Numbered from the stretch's first letter, positions 40,322 through 49,597 are shown. The stretch is DNA of 64,000 nucleotides from Francisella uliginis (GCF_001895265.1 NZ_CP016796.1:2046001-2110000), one strand, 5' to 3'. A program made the numbers and translations. The notes: generated by a model not told the origin, from the sequence alone.

Positions 40322-41767
40322 TTAAATCCTCGCTTGTTCTAAAATAAATTCTTCAACACTATAATGCTTTTGATACTGTGTTACTATTTGTGTTAAAACA
40401 TTATCATTAAATGCTTTTGCCATAAGTTGACCACCTACAGGTAAACCATTTGCAAAGCCAATTGGGAATGATATAGCAGGTAAACCAGAAATATTTGCAG
40501 TAATTGTGTAAATATCAGATAAGTAAGCTGAAACAGGATCTAATTTATCACCTTTTTTGAAGGCTTCACTTGGTGATGCTGGCATAAATATAGCATCCAC
40601 TTCAGTGAATATTTTATTAATCTGATCTGTCATCATTCTACGTAATTGCTGAGCTTTGTTATAGTATGAATCATACTGACTAGATGCTAATACATAGTTA
40701 CCAATCATAATTCTACGCTTAACCTCTTCACCAAAACCATCAGTGCGTGATTTTATATATAGCTCTTCTAGATCTTTAGCTTCAGGATTACGATAGCCAT
40801 ATCTAACACCGTCATATCTAGCCAAATTAGCTGCCGCTTCAGCTGGAGTAATAATATAATAAGTTGATAAAGCCTCCTTTAAGTCTGGTACTTTTACAGG
40901 TTTAATCTCAGCTCCCAACTCTTTTAACCTTTCTAGAGTTTTTTGTACTGCATCTTGAACTTGTACAGGTAAATCTTTAATCAAGCTTTCATCTATACCT
41001 ATTACCTTCCCAGCAATATCTTTTTCTAAATCTTTAGTAAATAGACTCTCCTCTGCACCAACACAGGTAGAATCAAACTCACACTCACCAGCAATAGTAT
41101 CTAACATAATAGCAACATCTTCTGCGTAGTGCCCAAAGATCCCAGCCTGGTCAAAAGACGATGAGAAAGCAACCATGCCAAACCTAGATGTACTACCATA
41201 TGTTGGCTTCATAGCTGTCAAACCACAAAAACTAGCAGGTTGTCTAACAGATCCACCTGTATCAGAACCTGTACTAACCGGTGCAAATCCAGCAGCCACC
41301 GCAGCAGCAGAACCTCCTGAAGAACCTCCTGGCACTCTTTCTAAGTCCCAAGGATTACTTACAGCACCATAATAGCTATGCTCATTAGTAGAGCCCATAG
41401 CAAACTCATCCATGTTAAGCTTACCTAGCGTTACCATGCTTTGATCTTTACAGTTTTTTGTTACTGTAGAATCATAAGGAGCGATAAAGTTATCTAGCAT
41501 TTTTGATGCTGCTGTAGTTTTTATACCTTTTGTACAAAAAAGATCTTTATGTAAAATAGGAATACCTGTTAATAGCCCTTGTTTACCCTCAGATATGATA
41601 CTATCGGCCTCTTGTGCTTCCTTTATAGCTTGCTCTTCACACAAAGTGATCACAGAGTTTATTTGTTTATCTTGATCTTTTATCTTAGCTATATACTGCT
41701 TAGTCAACTCAACCGAAGTTACCTCGCCATTATCTAGGCGTGTTCTTAATTTTTTAATATATGACAT
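40322..41767 (-). CDS. gatA: Aspartyl/glutamyl-tRNA amidotransferase subunit A
   Basis: A 481-residue amidase-signature enzyme that releases ammonia from glutamine. The catalytic Ser-cisSer-Lys set is visible: lysine in ILHKDLFC, and serines in PGGSSGGSAAAVA and GSDTGGSVRQPA. It lies between gatC and gatB with short gaps. Confidence 0.98.
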   Translation of the reverse strand: MSYIKKLRTRLDNGEVTSVELTKQYIAKIKDQDKQINSVITLCEEQAIKEAQEADSIISEGKQGLLTGIPILHKDLFCTKGIKTTAASKMLDNFIAPYDSTVTKNCKDQSMVTLGKLNMDEFAMGSTNEHSYYGAVSNPWDLERVPGGSSGGSAAAVAAGFAPVSTGSDTGGSVRQPASFCGLTAMKPTYGSTSRFGMVAFSSSFDQAGIFGHYAEDVAIMLDTIAGECEFDSTCVGAEESLFTKDLEKDIAGKVIGIDESLIKDLPVQVQDAVQKTLERLKELGAEIKPVKVPDLKEALSTYYIITPAEAAANLARYDGVRYGYRNPEAKDLEELYIKSRTDGFGEEVKRRIMIGNYVLASSQYDSYYNKAQQLRRMMTDQINKIFTEVDAIFMPASPSEAFKKGDKLDPVSAYLSDIYTITANISGLPAISFPIGFANGLPVGGQLMAKAFNDNVLTQIVTQYQKHYSVEEFILEQARI

Positions 41768-41775
41768 TGTTCACC

Positions 41776-42057
41776 CTATTTAACAACCTGTGGCACCATG
41801 AAATAATCATCAACAACTTCACAAGCAAATTTATCAAAACTTGCTCTATTATCTTGATCTTGAGGAATATCTTCACGAAATTTAAAATCCATACTAATAG
41901 GTGAAACCATAGGTTGTACACCTTGTGCATCAAAATCTTTGACTGTATCTAAAATCTCACAAATATTTGTAAGATCTTGTGTATATTGCTCAAGCTGAGT
42001 ATCAGTTAAATCAAAACTAGATAACTTAGCAATATGTTTTACTAATTTTTTGTCCAT
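41776..42057 (-). CDS. gatC: Aspartyl/glutamyl-tRNA amidotransferase subunit C
   Basis: A 93-residue subunit that holds GatA and GatB together. Family pattern: VKHIAKLSSFDLTD at the start, TQDLTNICEILDTVKDFD in the middle, FREDIPQD near the end. It is first of the gatCAB operon. Confidence 0.95.
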   Translation of the reverse strand: MDKKLVKHIAKLSSFDLTDTQLEQYTQDLTNICEILDTVKDFDAQGVQPMVSPISMDFKFREDIPQDQDNRASFDKFACEVVDDYFMVPQVVK

Positions 42058-42139
42058 TTAAACACCTAAATAAATTTTTAGAAATAAATACCTTTAAAAT
42101 TATAAAATACTCATAAAAATAAAGAAAGATATACTAAAG

Positions 42140-43210
42140 TTATTTTATATTTGATGGCTGACTATTAATTTGCTCTTTGAGAGTGGTCGGCTTCTTTACT
42201 ACTTTACTCTTGTCAACACCAATATGAAGCTCACTACTATTTAAGTTTATTGGAAAACCATTATACCTGCGCCATAACTCATATCCTAAGCTAACATTAT
42301 TTAGCAATACCCAGCCATGAACTTTTGTACCTAGTCTAAGTACTTCTGGAGATGGCCAATCACGGCTGCCACTTTGTTTTACAAAAATTTTGAACTGCCC
42401 TTGAGCATTATTCTGTGGTGAAATAAATATTATTTCCCCCTCAAAAGTACCGATAGCAACTTGAGGCCATCCACTAAACTGTATTGCTGGCCAGCCCTCA
42501 AACTGTAGCATCACCTTATCACCAATATTAACAAGAGGAATATCCATACTATTTAGCCATAATTCAGTTATTCGAGACTTACTATCTGGCACGATCGTTG
42601 CTAAAACATCTGTGGCTTTAACTATCACTCCTCCAATTCCATGGATACGATCAACAATAACCCCATCTGCTGGAGCTCTAACTAAACGGCTCTGTTGACG
42701 TGCGATCTGAACTTTAACTTTTGCTAAATCAACATTTGCCTTGGCAAGATCTTTGGTATAGTTAACCATCTCCATCTGAGCTTGCTCATAAATTCTTTGA
42801 GTACTTGCACCTTTTGTTACAAGATATTTATGTCTTTCAATATTTTTTTTAGTATTTTTAATAGCTAGCTTTACAGATTTTATGCCTAGTTCTATAGCAG
42901 CTTTTTCATCTTCAAGTCTAGATACAACCTCAGGATCTAGATCCAAAACTTCAACTATAGGATCACCTTTTTTAACTCTATCACCTTCAAAAACATACCA
43001 TTTACCTAATCTTCCACCAATAGGAGCAGAAATGTTTTGTTGTCTTTCTGATGGCGATAAAGTAGTAACATCTCCATAGCCATCAACTGTTTGCTGCCAA
43101 GGGATCATCGCTAAAATAACTCCAACAGCAAAAATACTTAATAACACTAAAAAAATTATTTTTTTAAAACTAGGGTCTTTTTTTAGCATTGAATATGATT
43201 TTAATTGCAT
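42140..43210 (-). CDS. HlyD-family membrane fusion protein
   Basis: A 356-residue periplasmic adaptor. A single membrane helix lies at about residues 16-37, followed by a lipoyl-like half (ISAPIGGRLGKWYVFEGDRVKKGDPI), an alpha-helical hairpin (about 90-175), the second lipoyl half (VRAPADGVIVDRI) and beta-barrel segments (PLVNIGDKVMLQFEGWPAIQF). Such proteins bridge an inner-membrane ABC or MFS protein to TolC. It lies 17 bases after the ABC-exporter-like gene and so is probably its partner. The cargo is unknown. Confidence 0.85.
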   Translation of the reverse strand: MQLKSYSMLKKDPSFKKIIFLVLLSIFAVGVILAMIPWQQTVDGYGDVTTLSPSERQQNISAPIGGRLGKWYVFEGDRVKKGDPIVEVLDLDPEVVSRLEDEKAAIELGIKSVKLAIKNTKKNIERHKYLVTKGASTQRIYEQAQMEMVNYTKDLAKANVDLAKVKVQIARQQSRLVRAPADGVIVDRIHGIGGVIVKATDVLATIVPDSKSRITELWLNSMDIPLVNIGDKVMLQFEGWPAIQFSGWPQVAIGTFEGEIIFISPQNNAQGQFKIFVKQSGSRDWPSPEVLRLGTKVHGWVLLNNVSLGYELWRRYNGFPINLNSSELHIGVDKSKVVKKPTTLKEQINSQPSNIK

Positions 43211-43226
43211 CTAAGTAACCGCCCCT

Positions 43227-44768
43227 TTAGTCGATAGATATTATTAATGTTGGTGTTTTTAATTTTGCCAAAATTTGTGTGATTGTAAGATCACTATCTT
43301 TACTAGCCAAACCATACGTATCAATTAACACTAAAAGTTTAGGATCTTTCAAAATTGCTCTTACAATATTCATTTTAAGCACAACTTCACTATCAAAAAC
43401 GATATTATATTTGATTGTCTGAGAGTCAATACGCTTCTCAAATTCTTTCTCTAAAAAGCTAATCTCAAACACATCCAACAATTCACTTAAGTACTTTAAC
43501 TTTTCTTGAGAAAGATCATCACATAAATTATCTAATACAGTACCTGCAACGACTTCTATACCACTAGCAATATGGATATTATCACTGACCTGATCTTTTC
43601 TATAGTTTCTAATACAAACACCATTAACCTTAACTGTATTATCTGAAGTATCATCAAAGAAAGCGTTTAATAAAGCTTGAGCTGCTTGAGTTGATAAAGA
43701 AAGTTTATTGAAATGATTTTGATTAAAGTCAAAAGAGTATTCCTTTCCATCCCCTAAGTTAACCTCTAATAATCTCACATCTACCGTAAGTTCAGCATTC
43801 TTATGCTCAGATGAAATTTCTTGCTGATCTGATACTTCTAAAAGATCTAAAACTTTTCGAGTTGCTACTAAAAAGCCATAGCAATCATATAAATATTGAC
43901 TAAACTTTAATAATCCTAATAAAACTATATTTACCAGAAGCTCTGCAGCAATCAACTGGCCTATTGAAAGCTGACCATTTATTATCAAATAGCTCCCAAT
44001 ACCTAGAAGTAAAATATTGATAAAAATATAAGTTAGTCCAATATAAACGTGCTGCCTAAAAAGAACACTAAAGAAATCTTTCCTACTTTCTAGATAATCA
44101 CATAATTTCGTATCAACTTTATTTACAGAACTTTCTTCAGGAAGCTGGCGAAACGATAGAAATTCTGCTGTTTTTTCTTCAAACCAGTAAACAACATCAT
44201 ATACTGCATTAGACTCTTTAAGGCCCGCCTCATAACCTGCTCTTAATGGAATAAATATCGTAAGCAAGATACATGTAACAAGCAAAATATCAAATAATAA
44301 AAATAAAGGATGATAAAATGCCAAAATAATCACACAAAATAAAGTTTGTAGAAAAATATCAAGTAGGATAATAAAAATTACAGCAACTGACTTTTGCAGA
44401 AACTTTAGCTCAAAAGTTCTATTAATCTTTTCTCTAATATTTATCTTTTTTAACTTCTCAAAGTCAACTCTATGAATAGCAGAAACAATTCTTAAAACAG
44501 TTTCTACAAAAACTTTTCGCTGTATATCTTCAACTAATTTTAACTGAAATATTCTTACAAAAAAAGCTGCCGTTAAAAGTATAAAAAGTATAGTAATAAG
44601 CGATATGACAGGTCGAATAGATAAACTAACTCCAACCAAGTTAACCAAGGTTTGTACAGATACTGGAATAGTAAGAGATAAAAAGCCTAGTAATATACTA
44701 TATATTATGAGAGTATACACAGTATGTCTCGGTATTTTTAATACAGTTTTTATTTGCTTATATAACAT
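43227..44768 (-). CDS. ABC-exporter-like protein with a degenerate ATPase domain
   Basis: A 513-residue protein. Residues about 1-310 form an ABC type 1 exporter membrane domain (six helices, SLTIPVSVQTLVNLV near 31-45). Residues about 328-513 align by position with an ABC ATPase, but the key motifs are gone. Walker A is replaced by HFNKLSLSTQ (352-361), the LSGGQ signature by IKYNIVFDSE (452-461), the catalytic glutamate by threonine in LVLIDTY (479-485), and the H-loop histidine is missing because the protein ends ISID. The frame is intact, so it is not a simple pseudogene. It is paired with a HlyD-type adaptor. Confidence 0.8.
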   Translation of the reverse strand: MLYKQIKTVLKIPRHTVYTLIIYSILLGFLSLTIPVSVQTLVNLVGVSLSIRPVISLITILFILLTAAFFVRIFQLKLVEDIQRKVFVETVLRIVSAIHRVDFEKLKKINIREKINRTFELKFLQKSVAVIFIILLDIFLQTLFCVIILAFYHPLFLLFDILLVTCILLTIFIPLRAGYEAGLKESNAVYDVVYWFEEKTAEFLSFRQLPEESSVNKVDTKLCDYLESRKDFFSVLFRQHVYIGLTYIFINILLLGIGSYLIINGQLSIGQLIAAELLVNIVLLGLLKFSQYLYDCYGFLVATRKVLDLLEVSDQQEISSEHKNAELTVDVRLLEVNLGDGKEYSFDFNQNHFNKLSLSTQAAQALLNAFFDDTSDNTVKVNGVCIRNYRKDQVSDNIHIASGIEVVAGTVLDNLCDDLSQEKLKYLSELLDVFEISFLEKEFEKRIDSQTIKYNIVFDSEVVLKMNIVRAILKDPKLLVLIDTYGLASKDSDLTITQILAKLKTPTLIISID

Positions 44769-44943
44769 AGTAAATACTAGTCATGAATTATACTTCTTTA
44801 GTATAGTCTAGATTTTTTAAAAGTCTACTTCAGAGAATTAATTTTTGTTAAGAATGATTCCCAAACATACTCTAGATTCTTCCATATAATATGACTATTT
44901 GCTACCATTAATTTGACACTAATCAAACTTGAGGTTGAATATT

Positions 44944-45201
44944 ATGTCAGAAAAAATGCAAAAAACTAAAGTATCCACATCAAATACAATGGATAATAAA
45001 TACGATAATAAGGATCACAAACACAACAAAGATCATTTAGATCATCAAAAATCACACCCACATACGCAACATGGTGGAGATCCTAGCCATAATAAACATT
45101 CAGTACAAACTCATTCTGATCCATCAAGTCATAAGCATCATAAAACAAAGCAACATGATCATAAAGAACATACCAGGGAACATCATAAAAAGCATAAGTA
45201 A
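44944..45201 (+). CDS. Histidine-rich small protein, 85 residues
   Basis: The frame opens at a TTG (44929), but the ATG at 44944 has a GAGG ribosome site 9 bases upstream. The 85-residue product has 19 histidines and 16 lysines and no cysteine, with many DH, HK and HH pairs between residues 25 and 85. It has no signal peptide or membrane helix and should be disordered. Such composition suggests Zn, Ni, Cu or Co binding or storage, or a polyanion-binding role. It is flanked by spacers and stands alone. Low complexity means homology is hard to judge. Confidence 0.7.
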   Translation: MSEKMQKTKVSTSNTMDNKYDNKDHKHNKDHLDHQKSHPHTQHGGDPSHNKHSVQTHSDPSSHKHHKTKQHDHKEHTREHHKKHK

Positions 45202-45230
45202 CTAATATCTTTACTAAGGAGAACGGCTAT

Positions 45231-45254
45231 ATCTCTGAAGAGATTTTAATTTTT
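45231..45254 (+). terminator. Weak candidate terminator after the histidine-rich gene
   Basis: ATCTC (45231-45235) and GAGAT (45240-45244) can pair over a TGAA loop and are followed by TTTAATTTTT. The stem is only 5 bp, so this is a tentative call. Confidence 0.3.
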
Positions 45255-45338
45255 ATAACTTACTAGTAAATTATTATAGAATTTAAATTTATAAGATTAA
45301 CAATATTAAAGAACTATTATTTATTTTGATTAACAAAC

Positions 45339-46634
45339 TTACTTTATACTTCTTTCAAAAACATTATCAATTTCTTTTAGATAAGTATTTTTGATACCTT
45401 CAAAATCCATCTCAGGAATATCAAGGATAATATTATGCTCATCTTGCATAACTTTTTGTAATTTTTTAGAGAAAGACTCTCCTGACTTAAGATCAAAAGC
45501 TACCTGTTGAACAATCTTATAACAATCTTCACGCATAAACGGCGTATTTGCTACTAGGAAATGTAGATAGAAGCTTGATAAATATGCACTAGTACTTCTA
45601 ACTCTATCTTCAATGATATCTTTCTGAACTACTAAGTTATCAATTGTATTTTTCATTCTACGTAATGTATAAACCATAATGCCAAAGTTATCTGGAAGAT
45701 AGAAACGCTCAGCCGATGAATGTGAAATATCTCTTTCATGCCATAATACACAATTCTCTAAAGCTACTGACACATGCGATCTAAGCATTCTAGCCATACC
45801 TGTTAAGTTTTCAGTAGAGATTGGATTTTTCTTATGCGGCATAGTTGATGAGCCTTTTTGCCCTTTAGAGAAACCTTCATAAACCTCAAAAACATCACTT
45901 CTATGTAAATGTCTAATCTCAACTGCCAATCTCTCGATAGCTGAAGCAATAAGTCCGTGGATAGAGATAAGTTTAGCTATTCTATCTCTAGGAATAACTT
46001 GAGTAGAAACCTCTTCAACTGGTAGGCCTAAGATATCTGCTGCTTTTTTCTCATCTTCTGTCGTTAAGATACAGTAGTTACCAACTGCTCCTGAGAACTG
46101 TATAGTCAACCCATCTTTTTGGAACTCTTTAAGATCTTTTAACCTACGCTTAAACTCAACATATGCACCTAAGAACTTCTGACCAAAACTCATCGGCTCG
46201 GCAAACATGCCATGGCTTCTTCCCATAGTAATGATTTCTTTTGTTTCTTGTGCTTTTGCTAATAGTGAATCACATAGAGCTTCTAGATCTTTAACAACAA
46301 ACTCTAAAGACTCACGAACTTGTAGGCTTAAAGCTGAATCAATAATATCTGATGATGTCACACCAAAATGGAAAAATTTACCAGTCTCAGCTGTAAATTG
46401 TTCTGCAATTGAAGTACAAAACGCAATAATGTCATGTTTTGTAACCTTTTCTATCTCATCTACTCTATCTGGCTTGATCTCTGCCTTAGAGCGAATCTCT
46501 GTAGCAGTACCTTTAGGAACCATTTTATCTTCTAAAGCTTCTAAAATAGCTAGCTCAACCTCAAGCATCTTACGATATTTATTTTCATCTGCCCATATTT
46601 TTGAAATTTCTGCCACATCATATCTTTTTATCAT
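45339..46634 (-). CDS. purB: Adenylosuccinate lyase
   Basis: A 431-residue lyase acting twice in purine synthesis. The signature GSSTMPHKKNP holds the flexible active-site loop, with the catalytic-type segment TSSDIIDSALS upstream. The frame extends 12 codons to 46670, but the ATG at 46634 (MIKRYDVAEISKIW) matches the normal N-terminus and has an AGGG site 8 bases before it. The upstream 46671-46962 spacer shows no clear gene. Confidence 0.96.
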   Translation of the reverse strand: MIKRYDVAEISKIWADENKYRKMLEVELAILEALEDKMVPKGTATEIRSKAEIKPDRVDEIEKVTKHDIIAFCTSIAEQFTAETGKFFHFGVTSSDIIDSALSLQVRESLEFVVKDLEALCDSLLAKAQETKEIITMGRSHGMFAEPMSFGQKFLGAYVEFKRRLKDLKEFQKDGLTIQFSGAVGNYCILTTEDEKKAADILGLPVEEVSTQVIPRDRIAKLISIHGLIASAIERLAVEIRHLHRSDVFEVYEGFSKGQKGSSTMPHKKNPISTENLTGMARMLRSHVSVALENCVLWHERDISHSSAERFYLPDNFGIMVYTLRRMKNTIDNLVVQKDIIEDRVRSTSAYLSSFYLHFLVANTPFMREDCYKIVQQVAFDLKSGESFSKKLQKVMQDEHNIILDIPEMDFEGIKNTYLKEIDNVFERSIK

Positions 46635-46962
46635 TTCACTATCCCTATTTGATAAATTATAAGCAAGCACATACCTAAAATACTTTAGTCATCAAAAAAC
46701 CTAAAGCACCAGCATACAACTAAAACCTAATTGAACTATCTAAACCAACGTTAAATATGCTTTAATTTTCTCAAATAGAGTAATATTGTCAACCTATTTA
46801 TCATATCGACAACAGCTAGCTTGAGTATGATTTATAACCAAAAATTCCTTATAAGAAAAACTTATTAAGCAAATATTACTGACCAATTTATGTAGTTATA
46901 AATACAGATTTTATCTCAAATGTGATAAAGTCAAACTTAGATAAATTATGGAAGAAATTAGT

Positions 46963-47601
46963 ATGAAAAAACAAATATTTATATATACTGCGATCGTTGC
47001 ATCTATATCTCTTGGCTATAGTTCAGATTTAAAAGGCAGCGACTATATTTCAACTAAGACAGGAACAACTTATACTTACCAAAGAGTTGAGGCAAATGAT
47101 AATGACAACTTCTTAATCGAAACTAAGATAAAAGACTGTAATAGCGATAAAACCTTATGTAAATACGTCAGTAAAATAAAGCACCCTACTAAAAAGAGTT
47201 TTGATGAATCAGAGTCTGACTACTCATATGATATAAAAAAAGACGGTGCTGTTTATATTAAATACCCAAACTCAGAAAAAGAAACTTTATTGCTCCCTGC
47301 AAATATTGTGTTCAATAAGGTAAGAAACGATAATGGTACAAATGCAACTGGCAAATTTAAAAACTCTTATGAATTTACGAAACAAATCCCTGAAATAAAT
47401 GTAAATGGCACAAGTTATAAAAACTGTATTGAACTTGAAACTAAAACAAGTATTAAAATAGATAATAAGCCAATTGACACAATAAGCCATGAGATCTACT
47501 GTAAAGGTATTGGATTAGTAAAAGAGAACTTTAAAGAAACTCATGGTTATAACTCACCTATAGTTTATAAGAGTATCCTATCATCAATAAAAAAATCATA
47601 A
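46963..47601 (+). CDS. Secreted protein of unknown function, first of a tandem pair
   Basis: About 212 residues. The ATG at 46963 has a GGAAGA site 7 bases upstream, so I prefer it to the ATG at 46948. It has a typical Sec signal peptide (KKQIFIYTAIVASISLGYSS), and the mature part carries four cysteines (DCNSDKTLCKY, YKNCIEL, IYCKGIG) that could make two disulfides. It is homologous to the next gene over nearly its whole length. No known domain is recognised. It would be periplasmic or exported. Confidence 0.75.
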   Translation: MKKQIFIYTAIVASISLGYSSDLKGSDYISTKTGTTYTYQRVEANDNDNFLIETKIKDCNSDKTLCKYVSKIKHPTKKSFDESESDYSYDIKKDGAVYIKYPNSEKETLLLPANIVFNKVRNDNGTNATGKFKNSYEFTKQIPEINVNGTSYKNCIELETKTSIKIDNKPIDTISHEIYCKGIGLVKENFKETHGYNSPIVYKSILSSIKKS

Positions 47602-47605
47602 GCTA

Positions 47606-48295
47606 ATGAAAAACTTGTTATCCTTACTAGTATTAGCTAGCCTCATAACAAGTTGCTCTACATATAATGGCCCTATTTTCAAAGCTAGTAACTATGTTTC
47701 TACTAATGTTGGCTCAACATATCATTACAAGAGAGTTGATCTAAAAACAAAGAAAAAAATCTTCTTAGATATTACAATAGAAAGCTGTAATTCAGACAAA
47801 ACAAAATGCCTATATACAACCAAAATTTTTAACTCACAAGATAAGATGATTGGTAAATATAATATGTACTATACAATCAACGATGATTCATTTTTTACCA
47901 AAGGATCCATTCGAGTTACTGATAATTTCTATAAAGACAGTAGCATCCTACTTCCTGAGAAATTACGCTTGAATCGTGAAGTAGACATGCAACATCCAGA
48001 ACGATACGGCGATGTTAGAGAAAAATTAATTGTCCACAAGGAAATTCCTAGCTTCGAAATCAATAATCATAAATATGAAAACTGTTTAAACATCATATTT
48101 GAAACGATCACCCCTCTTGGAGAGAGAAAACTAAAAATAGTCACTGATGAAACAGACTGTAAGAATATTGGTACTGTAAAAAAAGAGATGGCTATCTACT
48201 CACTTATCCCTGTTAGTAACCCCAATTATGATAATTATGTATTAAAAGCAACTTATATTGATACTCTTCAAAACATTTCCCATAAAAATAATTAA
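47606..48295 (+). CDS. Lipoprotein of unknown function, second of a tandem pair
   Basis: A 229-residue protein with a signal peptide ending in the lipobox LITSC (Cys17). It shares with its upstream neighbour YVSTNVGSTYHYKRV, SCNSDKTKCLY, ILLPEKLRLN, KEIPSFEINNHKYENCLNI and DCKNIGTVKKE, including the same four cysteines. It is therefore a duplicate in which one copy is lipid-anchored and the other soluble. It starts 4 bases after its neighbour and its stop overlaps the convergent small membrane-protein gene. Confidence 0.8.
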   Translation: MKNLLSLLVLASLITSCSTYNGPIFKASNYVSTNVGSTYHYKRVDLKTKKKIFLDITIESCNSDKTKCLYTTKIFNSQDKMIGKYNMYYTINDDSFFTKGSIRVTDNFYKDSSILLPEKLRLNREVDMQHPERYGDVREKLIVHKEIPSFEINNHKYENCLNIIFETITPLGERKLKIVTDETDCKNIGTVKKEMAIYSLIPVSNPNYDNYVLKATYIDTLQNISHKNN

Positions 48296-48552
48296 TTTTG
48301 TGCTGAAGATTTAATATTCTTATTTTTAAAATAGTTATATATACCGTAAGCACTAATTATCACCCAAGCGCCTTCTATGATAAAAGCTGGTAAATTCCAA
48401 TGATAAATTAATGAAAACAAAACCCCAAAAGACCCTAGTATATTTAGTACTAAGTAACTTAAATCATTAGATTTAACTTTATTTATTTGTAATAAGAAGA
48501 AGGCAATAATCACAAGGACATCTCCACCAACTCCTATAGTATTAGCTAACAC
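48292..48552 (-). CDS. Small membrane protein of the CBU_0592 type
   Basis: An 86-residue protein with three hydrophobic helices and the pattern LNILGSFGVLFSLIYHWNLP followed by AFIIEGAWVIISAYGI, which I associate with the CBU_0592-like family of small membrane proteins. Function is not known. The start is a GTG with an AAGGAG site 5 bases before it. It overlaps the end of the lipoprotein gene on the opposite strand by 4 bases. Confidence 0.65.
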   Translation of the reverse strand: MLANTIGVGGDVLVIIAFFLLQINKVKSNDLSYLVLNILGSFGVLFSLIYHWNLPAFIIEGAWVIISAYGIYNYFKNKNIKSSAQN

Positions 48553-48592
48553 ACCATCTCCTTTTTAGATTTTGTTTCGCTTTTCATAAAGG

Positions 48593-49453
48593 TTAATATC
48601 CAAACTCTATTGTATATGAACGAGAAAAATTTTGCTGAGGTTCAATATCAACATTACCTATACGATACTCTATATCAAGATCCATACCTAATGTATCACT
48701 TCTACCACACCATGGCTCGATACATACATATGGCGCATTAGCTTTTGGTTTTGACCATAAGCCAAGATATTCAAAACCGTCAAAAGTCACCTCGATATAA
48801 CGATTAGAATCTTTCTCAGCAAGTCTAACTCTTTTATCTGTGAAGCCACTATACACAAGAGCATCATTGTCGAAAGTATGATTATCTAAATCAACTCTTG
48901 ATAGTTTGAAATGCTTAATATCTCCAGTATAAAAGGCCTCTGATGTAATAGTATGGAAATCTAATTTCTGCTCTGAAAATGTAATCTCATAATCACTAAA
49001 TTTATGTTTATCATCAAAAGGACAAGCAAACGCTGGGTGGGCTCCAAACCCACATGATGCAACACCATCATCTAGATTTATGATATTATACTCAGTGATA
49101 AGTTTATTAGCTTCAAGAGTATATGTAACCTCAAACCTTAATCTAAAAGGGTAATTATCTTTGCTAGTTTCCATAGCTAAGATAACACTATTTTCACTAT
49201 GTAAAACAATGTTAAATACAGTATGGCGAGCAAGACCGTGATTACCCATAGGATATTCTCTACCTTGGTATTTGATTTCATTATCATGAGATTTACCAAC
49301 TACTGGAAATAATACTGGTGATACTCCAGCCCAAACTCGTCCATCTCCAGACCACATATATTGATGATCTGTCTCGATATTTACGACAGCTCTGACTTCT
49401 GCTCCTAGTTCACTAATCTCTGCTAATAACTTATCATTTTTGATTCTAATCAT
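48593..49453 (-). CDS. Aldose 1-epimerase family protein (LacX-like)
   Basis: A 286-residue beta-sandwich protein of the galactose-mutarotase superfamily. Visible segments are ISELGAEVRAVVN, QYMWSGDGRVWAGVSPVLFPVVG, the histidine region GNHGLARHTVF, GFGAHPAFACPF and IEPWCGRSD. The length and LacX-like pattern suggest a sugar or sugar-phosphate mutarotase rather than canonical GalM. No sugar pathway genes are adjacent. Confidence 0.8.
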   Translation of the reverse strand: MIRIKNDKLLAEISELGAEVRAVVNIETDHQYMWSGDGRVWAGVSPVLFPVVGKSHDNEIKYQGREYPMGNHGLARHTVFNIVLHSENSVILAMETSKDNYPFRLRFEVTYTLEANKLITEYNIINLDDGVASCGFGAHPAFACPFDDKHKFSDYEITFSEQKLDFHTITSEAFYTGDIKHFKLSRVDLDNHTFDNDALVYSGFTDKRVRLAEKDSNRYIEVTFDGFEYLGLWSKPKANAPYVCIEPWCGRSDTLGMDLDIEYRIGNVDIEPQQNFSRSYTIEFGY

Positions 49454-49475
49454 AAGAACTCCCCTTCGCTGTTGG

Positions 49476-49597
49476 TGAAGAGGTGTAACTGTATTAAAAG
49501 TGGTATGTCATTCCGTCAGGCTTGACCGCGGAATCTAAGAAATAAGTTTTTAGAATCTATTTCTGCAAATACCACTTACCAAACTCTACCCTCTTCA
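49476..49597. repeat. MITE-like 122-bp inverted-repeat element
   Basis: Outer arms TGAAGAGG (49476-49483) and CCTCTTCA (49590-49597), and inner arms AAGTGGTAT (49498-49506) and ATACCACTT (49569-49577), are exact complements, with partly matching sequence between them. Inside is ATTCCG (49510-49515) and CGGAAT (49529-49534) around TCAGGCTTGACCG, the TCATTCCG-type motif often seen in dispersed bacterial repeats. It lies in the 334-bp spacer 49454-49787, which otherwise holds no gene that I can see. No other copy is visible in this window. Confidence 0.5.

Noticed and set aside
43227-44768. Functional type I secretion ATPase
   Set aside because: The membrane domain is fine, but the Walker A, signature, catalytic Glu and H-loop are not present, so ATP hydrolysis by this protein alone is unlikely.
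46671-46962. Small RNA or extra gene in the spacer between purB and the secreted protein gene
   Set aside because: AT-rich spacer with possible divergent promoters, but no convincing terminator hairpin, conserved structure or open frame visible by eye.
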